Assembly (NCBI RefSeq): GCF_019578655.1
Contig: NC_063256.1
Span: 4,216,001-4,280,000 of the forward strand
Length of the DNA stretch: 64,000 nucleotides
Direction of reading: 5' to 3'
From: Ricinus communis
Taxonomy: Eukaryota; Streptophyta; Magnoliopsida; Malpighiales; Euphorbiaceae
Shown: positions 35,146 through 48,483 of the stretch, piece after piece
Position numbering within the stretch: position 1 is the stretch's first letter
Layout: each line of letters begins with the position of its first letter
The notes under the pieces: model-generated
Told to the model about the DNA's origin: nothing
The model's input: only the letters and a program-made list of their open reading frames with translations
The model's database searches: none
Translations under genes and position numbers: made by a program

Positions 35146-37324
35146 TTATCCGGCTAACTATACAAGCTTCCCTATTCGTATTTGCTGTTAATGACCAGAA
35201 CATTGTGCACCGTGCAAAAAGCAATTATATCTCTAACTAATAATTTATCCATCTCTTGATAAACTGGAAAATGAACACTAATCGTACAACATAAGAATAA
35301 CTAGAAGAATGTGGAAAATGAATCTAATAATTCTCTAAATAACATAAAGAGTAGAACACGATTTTTATATGAAATAATAACATCAATCCGAAACGGACGA
35401 ACTAATTGATTAAGGTGGTAGTAAAGTGAATATGTAAAGCCAATACCAAAATTATTATAACTAGTTACTTGGTTGGTCGTACAGGTGCCAACAGCAGTTC
35501 TGCAGTAGATATTATATAGATTAGGGGTTCTTTCATACAAAATTCAGCCTAAAAAACTATAATGGAACCGATTATTAATCCTATACATATAAATTAACGC
35601 TTCAAAGAAAACCATTTAGGATAGTAAAATTTGAATCCATGACCTTTTGATTATAGGTGACCCATCTGTATTGGCTATGATAAAGGGCTCATTGGCCCAC
35701 TCGTCTGTTTCTTATATTATTAAAACTGAAAAGCAGATATACCATACAGCCGAAAATAAAAACACATTAACACTAACCAACAATACATAACAGCAGCAGC
35801 AGCAGCTAAACTGCTGAAATGAACAATAAATCTATCTACAGCAACCAACCTTCCATGACACTGTTCACTCGCTACTATATTGCAATTAGAAAAGCTTAAT
35901 ATGACAATGTTCCTTGTCAATGGATGACTTGGCAATAGCAGGAAAAGAAGTCCAACCGAACCCAACCAAAACAATGGAGAAAGGTCATTTTGCAACACAA
36001 GATGAGCTTCAAAACTTAAAAAGCCAATCGGAAGAATTGAAAGACAAGTTCAGGGACTCGTAAATAAAGCACAGAATTCTCTTCTGACCTGCCAAATTCA
36101 AGAATGAAAAATTCATTCCCACAAGAGCTCAAAATCATTTGCTGTTGTTATCTAGCCTTAACGCTCAGGTAATAAAATGGGTTTGCCAATTTCCATGTTG
36201 GGGAAATTAATCAAACAGCCAGGTTCAAGTTGAAGGAGCTTTTTTCTTTTTTTCTTTTTTTACTTCTTGCTGCAGGGAAGTAGCTAAATTATAGCCGTGA
36301 TAATGACTACTAGCATTAACAGGGCTGCTGATTGGGTGGCTAAAGCTACCAACAGGGGTTTGTGTCCATTGGATCGGTTAGCTTTATTATAAAAGAAAAG
36401 GAGTTCTAGAGCTATGAAAAATTGGAATTAGATTGGTCCCATTTCACGCGTAGGAGGAGGGAATCAATAAATTTATACTTGAATTGGATTTTTGCCAATT
36501 CTTGGGGGCGCAAGTCAATACCCCTTCTGACTTTTTGCAAATCTAATGAAAAAAATTAAATTATATATCAAATTTAGGAATGTAAAATAAAAGAACTTTT
36601 TGAAATACTTATCTATATCAATTACAGACATTTTAAATGCTGATTCTATTGATAGTTAATGGCATTTTTGGTTTGTTGTGTTTCAAAAGAACGGAAAATA
36701 AAAAAGGAAAAAGGCAAAGATGAAGAGACAAGAAATATTCACAGGTGAGCAAAAATAATAATAAGCCAAACGTTATGTTGTGTCTCGAGACCCTTTTTCT
36801 TGTTTAGAGAGATTCATGTAGCATGTGCCAAATTAGACAGCCTAGTTCCATCAATTCAAATAGGCCATCTTGTTTAAAGTTAAGGCTCGCTCTGTTTGGC
36901 ACATTCTAGGAATTATTTTGTCCATTTATCTATTGTCCATTTCTTTGTCCACAACATTTTTCCAGAGTATCACATGTTGGAAACATTGTGAGTATTGCAA
37001 CCTTAGCAAATTGTGGAAGGACCAGGCCGATAGCACATTTTCTAGTTGGGTAACGATACAAAAACTTCGAACAGAACATTAAGAAAAAGAAACCATCCTT
37101 GCACCTAAATCTAGCTCGTTACAACTTTCGAGACTTGGATTACAGTAAATCAGTACACAACCAATGTTTACAACAACTTTAGCCCTCAAGAAAGGACAAT
37201 GCAGTTAGATAGATATTAGCAATGCAGCTTTAGTATCAGCCAGTAGTTAGTGAGGGATCAAATCAAACCCTCGCCTCTTGTCATTTGAAAATTGAGGCGA
37301 AACTCCCATGATTCTGCATGTCAA
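35146..37324. other. Intergenic region
   Basis: Contains a CAG-rich patch at about 35788-35818 and otherwise AT-rich DNA. The missing 3' exons of the MLF-like gene were looked for here and not found. Confidence 0.5.
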
Positions 37325-40300
37325 TTAAGGAGCAACAGTAAATCCACTTACTTCTCTCAATACAGTTTCCACGGTTGGCCTTTGATCAGGAGATTCATGA
37401 GTGCAAATAAGAGCTAATTTCCCAAGTTCGATTGCCTCTAATTCTGAGAACTTCCCCTCGAGCTTTGCATCAATAAAAAGTTCCACTTTGCATGATTCCA
37501 CTGCATGGCGAATCATTGCTGTGATGTTCCGTTTTCCACTGAGGATTTGGAGGACAATCATACCAAATGAATAAACATCACTCTTTTCAGTGAAACGACC
37601 AGTAGTTGTGTACTCAGGAGCTAGGTATCCCATGGCAGCACTGGCTTTGAGTATGGAAAAAACAATGTCATCTGCAAGGAGTTTGTGCAAGCCTGAATCT
37701 GAGAGTAATGGATTATACCGTATGTCAATAAACACTTTCTCAGCTGATATATTCTGGTGAAATAGAGCACGTTTACTTCCTTTATTCCCATGTAAATATC
37801 CAATACCTGTTTAAAAAGATGACAAAGAGAACAACTTTAGTTGCCATAAATACAAGATGATTATATACTTCTTAGTACTGCATAAGTTATATCATTCAAT
37901 TTTATTTTGGCCATGCAATCATTTAGAAATTAACAATAATCACTACTGTAATGGTCATACAATATGCTACTATTTAGTTTTCCCCAGATGTGCAGTGTAA
38001 GAGCTTCGCAACAACAAGTACATGGAATGACATGATAGGTAACTGGTTCTAGAAAAACATTAATACATCAAAGAAAAAAATGAGGAAAAACAAGAACAGC
38101 AACAATTCATGTAAATTAATAGGAAAGCACATATACTGACCTTTGGCAATGCCATTTATGATAGATACTCTGGTAGACCACTCAAGAACCCTCTCAGTGC
38201 CTTCTTTTACATCAAGGTATTGCAACAGATTTCCATTCTGGACAAAATGATAAATGAGAAAACACTCCCCCCTTCCTTTGGAGCAACAAAAGCCTCTCAG
38301 CCTCACCAAATTTTCATGTTTCAATGAGGTCAAAATCTTCAACCCCTTCAAAAAGTCAGCTTCATCTGATTTGCAACTTGTTTTGGTGATGCACTTTACA
38401 GCAACAACTGATCCGTCTCTTAGGATTCCCTTATAGGTGGCACAGAAATTACTCTTCCCCAACAAATTCACCTCTGAAAAGCATTGAGTCGCTCGTTCAA
38501 CCTCTTCTAAATTGAACATGAAGCTTTCAAGAAATTCCTGAGAAAGTCCATTTTTATTCTGGCCTATGGCTAAGGGATCCCACCCATTGGAATACTCTAG
38601 CTAATAAGTAGAGAGGCACTCTTCATGCAAACTTTCTTCGCCTGGTCTGTACTAAGCCGTCCATCTGAAGCATCAAAAGCACTTCCAATTTTCTGTTTTT
38701 GACGGCAGTACCATGTGAACGTGAAAAGTACAATGATGGTTAAAACAATGAAAACTCCAATTACACCAAAGATGATACCAAATTGTGGGTTTTTGGATGA
38801 ATTTGAACAATGAGTTTGGCCGCAATTAGAAGTAAAGTTTGCAGATTCCGGGATATCTCTTTGCAAAGTACCATTAGGTTTGAAAGGTTCAGGCCTATTC
38901 GGGTTCAAATTACCAGAAGCTGTACATGTTTCCAAGTTAGGAAACCCAATTCCACATACGTCGGGATTATTGTCATATTGGAATCCATTATCCAGCCTCC
39001 TTAGAGCTTCAATTTTCAGCAACAAGAAAATAAAATTATAATGTCAAAGCCAATTTCAAGTCAATTCTTTGCAAAATCAATGTAGAAATAATGCAAAGCA
39101 AATGCAAGGATGTGTCAGAGTTTGAGAAACCATTATACCTGCAGGTAAATTCCCAGAGAGACTGTTGTTACGGATGTCTAGAACTTGTAGCATAGGGGCG
39201 GTGGCTAATTTTACCGGGACAGATCCAAAAAGGCCATTAAAGCTCAAGTCCAACCTTGTCAAAAATCTCAAATCCCCCAAACTTGCAGGTATTGCACTAG
39301 TTAGCTGATTACACTGTAGAGCAAGGACATTTAGTTTCCTTAGAGATCCCAATTGTGTTGGTATACTCCCAGTCAGCTTATTGTAACACAGCTGCAAAAC
39401 TGCAAAGGAAAATCCATAAATCAGGTAAAAGTTTGCCATTTTTGCAGTTATAACCTGAAAGTATGATGATTGCTCAATGAAAGTTCTAAACAGAAAATAA
39501 GGCCATTCTTTTTTTCTATTTGAAATAAAGGTCCAATCGATCCATTCCCCAGTGCCGGTGATTGAAAGAAAGATCCCAGCATGCTAGTTGAAATATTGAC
39601 CCAACAGAGCAACAACAATGATTTTTGGAATTTAAAATAATGTAAAATAATAAGGACCTCCTGACTGTCTAAGTAATAATGGGGCCAACTATTCAAGTAA
39701 TTATTCAGGTAGAAATAAAAGCAGGCAGCACTGATGAAGGAGAATAAAATTAAAATACTGTAGAGTTTACACAATTAATACCCAGCATCGGAAAATTAAT
39801 GCAAAAGCTTCATTTCATTCTCTACACAAGTCAATTATTTAACTAAGCGCAGAAAGTTTTTAACTTCTAATTAGTCAAGATTTAAGCTTTTTCATGATAA
39901 GCAGTTCAATTTTGAGATTCTCCCATTTCAAAAATAAACTAGAACAAGATCAATAACTCCAAGCTACAGAACAAAACCCGGTTAGAAACAAATACTGAAA
40001 ACAACATGCAAGTCATACAAGATTGAAGCTTTTCAATGGAAAAGTTGACATCAACTATAGATTGAAGCTTTTCAATGGACAACTATTAAATCCAAACGCA
40101 GTAACTTCAGATTTACTGAGAAACAGACACAAATTTTACTAACCAAATTTGCAGAATTTCAAAAAATAGCCAAAACACTGACCTTGAAGATTAGACATGT
40201 TACCAATCTGTCTTGGAATTTCGGCAGATAGATTATTCACATTGGGATACAAATCACTAAGTTCAGTTAGCTGAGCAATCTCTTTTGGTATCTCCCCATT

Positions 40301-40560
40301 CAATGCATTAAAATGTAGATACAAACCAAGTCAAACTCTTGAGCCCACCTAGAGCAGCCGGTAATCTGACCAGAAAGACCCTTTCCCTGAAGAGATATAT
40401 TAGCTACGTTGCCTTGCCCATTGCAAGCCACGCCCTAAAAAGACCCACTGCAAGGGTTAGTGTTGGGTTCCCATGAGGTCAAGAACCCGTTATTTGGGTC
40501 AAGATTGGCCTTTCAAGTTCAGTTGGGGATGACAGAGTTTGTGAGAGGAAGACAGAGAGG
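37325..40560 (-). pseudogene. LRR receptor-like pseudokinase, broken
   Basis: Minus-strand remnants are colinear with plant LRR-receptor kinases of the At5g51560 type. In order: an N-terminal cap (NNGFLTSWEPNTNPCSGSF and GVACNGQGNVANISLQGKG), LRRs (exon ending 40183, exon 39139-39399), a juxtamembrane part with a transmembrane helix (IIFGVIGVFIVLTIIVLFTF), and a kinase domain (exon ending 38141, exon 37325-37806). The kinase keeps VAVK but has HQN for HRD and DSG for DFG, so even the parent was probably a pseudokinase. Lesions: TAG at 40435-40437 in place of Glu in the GSFEGVAC block, single-base insertions near 40372 and 40332, and a one-base deletion near 38600 before LEYSNGWDP. The first coding bases are also disrupted. 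Confidence 0.88.
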
Positions 40561-41896
40561 GAGAGAAGGTAGAATAGAAGACTATGCATGTTTGGCTTGA
40601 AGGAAAGCGAAGGAAAATGAGGGAAAATGTGCAGGGATTCGAATCTTTAAGTTCAGTAGCAAAGTGTTTTTGAGTCACTGGTGGAGTGTAGAAATAAATA
40701 ACTGGTCACACACACATCCACAAACTACAGCAACTCTTTTCTACATTTTCTCTTTTTCTATAGAATTTAGAAGTCATTTTTTCAAGTTTAAAGAAAAAAA
40801 ATAGAAATTAAAAAGTAAATTTTTAAATGGTGGGACCCAAAGCATCCAGTGTGGGTCTATTATCAAAGTGGAGATGCTGGGTTCCAGTTTCTGATCCATG
40901 ATAACCGTCAGATGCGTCGTGAGTGATAGATAGAGAACGTAGAAAGCTATAGTACAATCGGCTTTACAGTAAGGTCTGATATGTGACATTGGTCCTCAAT
41001 TGTCATTTCCTACATTTGCCTAACTCAAAAATTCTCATCCCCACGTGATTGCGTATGGAGAGTGGAGAGGGCTACCAATCTTAAATAACATTCCGGAAAT
41101 TCAAAATCCCTAACTTTTAAATTTTGAACTGGGTCAAAATCCCTAGATGTTTTTATTTGAACTGAGACAAAATCCCTAGCTTCGGGGATCACTAGTGCGG
41201 AGATTTTACTGGGAGTACAATTTGAGAGGTTGATTTTTGTTCTTTTGTCTTGTAACTTGAAAGTTCGTTTTTAATGGAATATTAGATAGCGTAATAAATA
41301 AGCCAAGTGATTATGATAAATAAAAATCGCATTGCTTGGATTAAGATTTTTTAAAGATTATAATTTTAATTAAATTTATCATATACCAAAAGATTTCAAA
41401 AATTATACTTTTTAAATAAATTATAAAATCTATAAATTTATGAAAAATCTTAAAATAAAAAATATAATAATAATAATAATAATAATAATAACTTATTATT
41501 CATTAAACAATAAATTTTAAATTTTTTTATTCCCTGACTTTTTTCTTTAATGAAAATTCCTGTAAAAAAAGTAAAACCTTCACAAAGTTAGTAAATTAAC
41601 AATTCTTTGTTGAGAATAAATGATAAAATGTTAAAAATAGAAAAACTTATCAAAATCAATAGATAATGAAAGTGAAATTTATTTCTGATTTATACTTTAA
41701 ATACGAGTAGTATAAAATATATGAAATCACATGTGAATTGGAAAGAATCTATATATAAGTAATTTAATTATTTTATCATTTTAAAGATTAAAGCAAAAAT
41801 TAAATATCAAAAAATATATGTAAAGATATTTATTTTTATATCTTGTTAATTGTATATGTATATTGTAATAAATGTTATTTTTTTATTTATCACTCT
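40561..41896. other. Intergenic region
   Basis: Former promoter side of the LRR pseudogene and AT-rich DNA, with an (AAT)n run at about 41464-41491. Nothing else recognised. Confidence 0.5.
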
Positions 41897-41904
41897 TATA
41901 AATA
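41897..41904 (+). promoter_or_regulatory. TATA box of the ARL8-type exon
   Basis: TATAAATA about 300 bp before the ATG at 42199. The C/T-rich stretch after it (41940-42190) looks like a plant 5' leader. Confidence 0.55.
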
Positions 41905-42198
41905 CTATGCCCAATCACATGTCATGAAATTGAAAGTTCCTCAGTTTTTCAACTTGCTGAGCGATTCTTCCACTTTGTCTCCCTCTTCTTCAATTTAAAA
42001 ATATAAATAAATTTCTCCATACAATGTGTAGAAACCATAATCAATAATCGATTCTCTCTTTTACACTCTCTCAAGTTTCCTTCTTGCCTTCCCTTTCCTT
42101 CAATTTATCAATTTAGGGTTCCTTTCCGCTTTTCATTGTTTGGTTTATATCTCCTTGAAAACGTCAATCTTTTTAAATTAATCCTTCGGTTTTACCAA

Positions 42199-42236
42199 AT
42201 GGGTCTCCTTGATTCCCTTCTCAACTGGCTCCGCAG
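42199..42236 (+). pseudogene. ARL8-type small GTPase, orphan first exon
   Basis: ATG in good context followed by MGLLDSLLNWLR and a donor AG/GTAACC. This is the exact N-terminal helix and exon end of plant ARL8 (ARLA1) GTPases. The next exon should start with the SLFFKQEMEL stretch and the GLQNAGKTS nucleotide-binding loop. Neither was seen in the 1.6 kb before duplicated block A, nor anywhere downstream on the plus strand. The promoter and leader look intact, so this reads as a gene cut off after exon 1. An extremely long intron leading out of the window is unlikely because other genes intervene. Confidence 0.7.
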
Positions 42237-43829
42237 GTAACCCCTTCTCTCTCTTAATATTTTGTTTTTAATGTTCTTTCAGCTTGAGTTTTGGTGGGTT
42301 TTTCCTCAAATAATGCTTGGTTGCTGAATTATCTTTTCTCTTTTCTGTTTGGTTGCTGAGGAAGCTGTGGAAAAATATGTGTATTTTTGCTTCAATTTTA
42401 GTTAGTTGCATAAAGAGTATATACAAACGAAAGGAAAAACTTTAACTTGATAGAAAAACTATATGACCGTAATTTAGTTAAGCTGGTTTCTTATATAGTA
42501 CACTCTGTTTGATTTTGGCTTTGCTGGTGATTTGAGGTATAATTGTACAATGGGAAAGAAAGTTACATAATCAGTTATTTGTAATAGGATTATATGTGGT
42601 AGATTATGAATTTGTTGCTGCTCTGTTTTGCTTTGTTAAGACCGATTTCCTGGCAAATAAATTCGTTATGGAGGGAAATTTCATTAATGTGTAAGCTTCG
42701 CAGTGTTGCTAATGAAATTCAGGAACATAGAGAGTTATCAAGTGAACGTTGTGGAATATGTTAAAAATAAGGGGCGATGTTTTAGCTGCTTTTTGAGTTA
42801 ATTTTAGCCTGGATTATATGAGGTTCAAATCTCAATTCAGCCATCCTTGATGTAGTATTCTGGCTTATTTCTTTCCCTTACTACTACTACCACACCATAT
42901 ATCATTTTGGATGCCGCTTCTGTTATTTATCTTTGAACAAGGATTAGAGGGCTCATGTTTTCTTTATTCTGGTGGATTGTGTTTTCTAATTTTTTTTTCA
43001 GAACTTCTTGAAGAACATCTGGATTTTAGGATTAATAATCAGATTACATTCTAACTTTATAGCTGATAAAAAAGGATGTTCTTTCAATGGCCGAGTTGAA
43101 AGAAGCATTACTCTTAATTTTAAAGCTAATAAGAACTCGGATGTTTACTTTGCTTTGTTTAGTGTTACGCTTTTTTACAGTAGATCAGAAGTTATCAGAT
43201 TTATCTCTAGTCAAATCTATGGTTAGCTAATTAAACTTCACAGTTTTGGAAATCTGTGTGAAATTTGCCAAAGTGAACTAAGCATAATAATTTTATTGCA
43301 CGAGATAATAATTGATGCTTACCAATAAAGAAGGTGCTTAATCTTCCAAAATTACATTTCTAAAGCGGTTGAGAAACTCTTTATTATGCGTCTCATCTCC
43401 ATGTGAACTTGGACTCCATGTTTCCTTGTCTCTAAAGGACCCAAGCTTCTCATTTGACAGCTTGTGAAAACCCATTATTTGTGAACAATTCAAAAGACAG
43501 ATTTTGTAGGTTCACCTAGCTGTCCATGTTAATCTCATGTAAAGATTAAGGTAAAGAATTGCATCATAATGTGTGTGGATATGTAGAAATTGTTCCCCTT
43601 AAACCCAACTTTTGTTTTATCATTTTGTTTCTTTCCTATTGCTTGTTATAGCTTTATTTCCTTTTAGACTATGTAATTAGTCATAGATGACAATGATAAT
43701 TCAACAGATCCCCACACACCAAATTTCATTACCTGCCATGGAAAACAGCTTTAGGTTTGACTAGTTATGATCGAAGTTGTGACTCTAATGGGAAAAAATC
43801 ATATTCTTTTGTTATGATTTTAATTTAAT
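42237..43829. other. Former ARL8 intron 1 and unidentified sequence
   Basis: T-rich, intron-like composition after the donor at 42237. No coding exon recognised. Confidence 0.45.
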
Positions 43830-44936
43830 ATAGGTAAAGCAAAAAGGAAAAAAAAATGATTGAAATGGTTTTCTTTAGCCTTTTCATCTGAAGAAATTGA
43901 ACCACAGTCTCAGAATCCTAGCTGGATTGCTTATTTCCTTGTTCTGTCTTTACAGCTTTTACAACTATCCTTTTATTCCTTGTATGGCTGTGAGCACACA
44001 TTGCATATTCAAATGAAAAGCTATATTTGATAATAACTCCTCAAAGGGGGAGTAGTCAGTGGTGTTTTCTACTTGTATTCTTACCCCACAGCCCAGACCA
44101 TTTCGTAGCATCCTAGGCACTGTTTTAATTGAGCAAGTTCAGTCTAATTAGAATTCAAAAACAAGAAAATCCATCAATTCTAATTTAATCAAATTGATCA
44201 TATTTGCTCGGTTTTATTTATAAGATGTTTAAGAAATTAAAAAGAAAGACTTCATTTTCTAAAGCGGTGATCCTAAGAAAGGTACAGTTAGAGAAATACC
44301 CATCATTAGGTACTTTTATTGTACAGCCATGAACACACACAGTATACATCAATTTCTTTTTAAAGAAAGATATGCAAATACCATTTTTATTTCTATTTTT
44401 TAAAAGTGGGATAACTGAAAAGGTTCCACTTTCTCTGAAAGGCGCTTGCTTTATGTAGCTGTGCAAATTATTACACTTTTTCCAAGTTTCTTTCTCTTTT
44501 CTTTCTTAAAGAATGTTTGAGATAGTTTCAAATATCTTTATGTCTGTGCTAAGGGGAGGCTGCATTCCCATTATAATGCTTTTCAGATGAATGGAATAGC
44601 CTTAGATCATAAAAGATATAGCATAGAAAAACTATATAAAATTACATGAATCATGTCTCTCTACTACCTTCTTCTCTAATTTTAACCCAAAAATACAGCT
44701 GCTTCTTGAGTGGGATTTCTTGGAAAAAGAAAAGATGAAATTGTTCATAAGAAAATTTCTTCTCATCCTCTCTCTTTTCCGTTCCTTTTCTGCTCTTCTC
44801 TCCCTCGCTATCATTTTCTTACCTTATACGACGACTTTTTCTCTTTCATCATTAATTCCTTTTTATCATCAATTATGCTTGATAATTTTAATTACCTTGG
44901 CAGTCTTTTAATTAAAAAATTCAAGATTCTATGATA
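43830..44936 (+). repeat. Duplicated block A, copy 2
   Basis: Direct copy of 25442-26585, about 18 kb away. It abuts the inverted arm B at about 44938-44943, so its right end is a rearrangement junction. Confidence 0.9.
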
Positions 44937-44942
44937 ATTATT

Positions 44943-45672
44943 AAACGCACTTTTATGAAGAAACCTATCAAATGCTAAATAAGTAACAATTGCCGCCAAC
45001 CAAAAATAAAAATCAAGAGAATTTGAAAAAAGAAGAAGCAAGTATTACATATCAGAAATCGTACTTAGTTCTACCACTCATTAAAATAAGGCACAACATA
45101 TCAGAAATATCAGAAGCAGATCTGAAGAAATTCCATGATTCGAGCATTAAACGTTTCCTTGATCCTTTAAAATGCACCACCTTGACATCCAAAGGCATTC
45201 TGTGAAATTGACCTGCTCCCTCAGGTGGTGTCCAATTATATGTAGCACATGGTAGAAAGAGCACTGATGCACCTCCCATCTCATCCATAAAAGCCTGTGC
45301 TTTGCGAAATCTCCGCAGATCAAAGCCAGGGTGTGATCTTATCACCCACGCAAGAGCTAACTGATCTCCAAGCATTCGAGAAGCATTCATGTACTTGGAA
45401 GTGTAGACTTCTAGCACATGCTGAAGGAAAATCTTTGCTCTACAGCTAATTTATTTCATAAGCAAGTGTCAAAAATTTAGCAATTTAATTTTCTATTTGC
45501 CTAGAATTTGGAGAACATAAGGAAAAAAAGAAGGGGAGAAAGCCAAATGACAATCGTTTCTCCTAAGCTATATACCAAAAAAAGACTCGATTGAATCACT
45601 ACCCTAGCTAACCCACAAGGTTGTGCAGGATCAGAATTAGAGTTTGAAGAACCTAGGCAAACCAAACAAGCT
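44943..45672 (-). repeat. Inverted-repeat arm B1: copy of glycosyltransferase last exon
   Basis: Reverse complement of about 47862-48591. It carries the complete last exon of the glycosyltransferase-like gene in an open frame (from MLEVYTSKYMNASRMLGDQL to GRTKYDF and stop at 45052), with a single visible residue change (Gly to Arg before MPLDVKVV). Part of intron 5 and the 3' flank are also copied. There are no upstream exons on this strand, so it cannot encode the whole enzyme. The high similarity points to a recent event or gene conversion. Confidence 0.92.
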
Positions 45673-45924
45673 CCTTGAGCACACGTGAGCAATATCCAAT
45701 CCGTTACCGACTGGCAAAAACCCTAATCTGACAACACGTGTCCCTTTCTCTAGCACTCCATGCCATCTAAACCCAGTAAAACAACTTTGATAGGCATTCT
45801 TTCGTACTAAAACAGCACCTTTATTACTCAACTTAGCAAACCTCAAAACCCTAATAAATTCCCTCCGTTTGCAATCCACCACCATAAAACGATCTACCGC
45901 TTGCACATTATAAATATTGTCCAA
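45673..45924 (-). other. Unrecognised open frame between repeats
   Basis: The minus strand is open from a TAG near 45930 through NIYNVQAVDRFMVVDCKRRE, FIRVLRFAKLSNKGAVLVRK and HGVLEKGTRVVRLGFLPVGN into arm B1. There is no ATG at its head and the family is not recognised. Part of it is homologous to the non-coding side of block E, which argues against a conserved gene. Confidence 0.25.
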
Positions 45925-46293
45925 AATCTAACGGCTAATATTCAGAATGGCGTTATTAGATCTGAATTTGAGTATCGTCAGCTCATTTTTGCTCTCATCC
46001 GAGGTTCCGATATTTCTCTGCTTATTATAATTACAATGTCTTTTTGTTTTATAAAAAAATAAATGTCGTTTTACATTTATCATTAGCGTTTTATACGACT
46101 TGCTTAATTCTGCAGTTAGTTTCAAATATTAGGGTCGAAATCAACTCATTCTTGACTTGTCAGCTTTCTCTATCGTGTTTGTTTATGGTTTGGTTTGCTA
46201 ATTCTCTAGTATTTAATATTCTCTTTTTCTTAGGAACAACTTCAATGGTTATGGTTTTTGAACTTTAAGATCCAGTAGAAATATTGATTAAGA

Positions 46294-48483
46294 ATGAGAA
46301 CATGGAGTGGATGGCGTCGTTTCATCCTTTGTTTCTTTCTGCTTCTCGTCATCTTTCATATCTTCTCTGGTGATTTGTCCTCCCTCCCTTCTCCTTATGT
46401 TTTATTTTTCTATTTATTCATTATCCGATACTTGAACTAAATTGTTGCTATATTTTTTTAAATTTAAAAAAAGAAAAATTGATTTTAGTGCTGGAATTGC
46501 ATTCGAACTCGGTCACTGAAGCTCCCCAGAAGAATCGGAATAAAAAGTCTGATCATCTGGTTCTTGGGCCTGCTGCTGGCCAAGGCTTGCCTGATCGGTT
46601 GCAATGCGAAGGTTTCTTATAGTCTTTACTTTTCTTTTACTTGTTATTGTTTCTTGCATAATTACTGTTGCTTTGCTTGTTGTATATGTGATTCATGTTT
46701 TTAATTTTGTCTAGGCTCCAAAGCTCTCAACAAAACCCATTTGCTAGATTCTTCCTCTGGCTCCAATGTTGGAGATAACGTTGCATTTGTTACCGTCTTT
46801 ACCATTTACAACACTTCACTGGATTCTATTCCTGATGATAGATCATCAAATTTAGTCACTGTTGGGAATGTTTCTTACAGTAAGATGGAGAGGTCAATGG
46901 CCATTTTGAATGTATTCATTAATTTCATTCAGGTAATTGATTCTGTTGAAGTCATGCTTGAAAATGTTTAATCTAAATGTATAATATATGTGATGACATT
47001 TTGTTAGCTTTTGGAAGTTATATAATTTTCTTTCAATTTTGTATGTTCTGCCTAATATCTACCGGATCATATCTATGTAATAGTTAATCCAAACCATGTC
47101 CACTTGCTTCCATTGTGTAGCTATTGAGACTCTTATTTCAAAAGTACAATTTCAGGTGACTATGCCTCGAAGCAATGTTATCATCCTAACTGATCCAGCA
47201 TCTGATCTCTCGCTGCAAAGATATAAAGTCACTCTGTATCCTATTCAGGGAGAATATTCTCGAGAAAAATTGATGCTTCAAAGAATCAAATCTTACATTG
47301 TAAGGGCTCGTCGCATTGCCAAATAAGCAGAATATTTCTGTTTTGAATTTGTTGTTTTGTTTCTATGGCATCTTTTGTGAACCTTCTTATTCTTGCTTTT
47401 GTTTTTATCCTGCACAAGATTTCCTGATATTCTGACTTCCCACCAAGCCAACAAGTCCTAATGAACTCCATTGCAGTGCTTTATCTTATTTTCTTCCAAA
47501 ATATGCATACTGCTGATGAGCGGATGAATTTCTCTTTTGCACTTTGTATGTTGTTTATGTAGAATTTTCTAGACATGAAGCTCAAGGAGCTTGCTAAGAA
47601 CCCAGTGCATAAAAGCCATTACATCTTTACAGACTCGGATATAGCTGTGGTTGATGACCTAGGGCGCATTTTTCATGAATATCCAAATTTCCATATAGCC
47701 CTCACCTTCCGCAACAACAAAGAGCAGCCTTTAAATTCTGGGTTTATTGCAGTAAGGGGGACTGCCGAGTCAATTTTGAGGTATGTAATTTGCATTTGCT
47801 AGTATTCCCTTTTTCACTGTGATTAATTGGATTGCAAAAACTGTTTGGATATTTCTTGTTGTTTGGTTTGCCTAGGTTCTTCAGACTCTAATTCTGATCC
47901 TGCACAACCTTGTGGGTTAGCTAGGGTAGTGATTCAATCGGGTCTTTTTTTGGGTTTTTTGGTATTTAACTTGGGAGAAACAATTGTCATTTGGCTTTCT
48001 CCCTTTTTTTTTCCTTATGTTCTCCAAATTCTAGGCAAATAGAAAATTAAATTGCTAAATCTTTGACACTTGCTCATGAAATAAATTGGCTGTAGAGCAA
48101 AGCTTTTCCTTCAGCATGTGCTAGAAGTCTACACTTCCAAGTACATGAATGCTTCTCGAATGCTTGGAGATCAGTTAGCTCTTGCATGGGTCATAAGGTC
48201 ACACCCCGGCTTTGATCTGCGGAGATTTCGCAAAGCACAGGCTTTTATGGATGAGATGGGAGGTGCATCAGTGCTCTTTCTACCATGTGCTACATATAAT
48301 TGGACACCACCTGAGGGAGCAGGTCAATTTCACGGAATGCCTTTGGATGTCAAGGTGGTGCATTTTAAGGGATCAAGGAAACGTTTAATGCTCGAATCAT
48401 GGAATTTCTTCAGATCTGCTTCTGACATTTCTGATATGTTGTGCCTTATTTTAATGAGTGGTAGAACTAAGTATGATTTCTGA
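46294..48483 (+). CDS. Glycosyltransferase-like type II membrane protein, six exons
   Basis: Exons 46294-46369, 46489-46611, 46715-46932, 47156-47299, 47563-47780 and 48096-48483. All introns are GT-AG, phases fit, and the product is 388 aa. A short basic N-terminus precedes a hydrophobic anchor at about residues 10-25, as in Golgi type II enzymes. The stretch YIFTDSDIAVVDDLG carries a DSD motif at residues 211-213, the kind that binds metal and nucleotide sugar. The C-terminus (GGASVLFLPCATYNWTPPEG, MPLDVKVVHFKGSRKRLMLE, GRTKYDF) matches an uncharacterised plant family of the At5g12260 type. Donor sugar and acceptor are unknown. No lesion was seen, so this is the likely functional copy; partial copies lie at 29453-30025 and 44943-45672. 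Confidence 0.9.
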
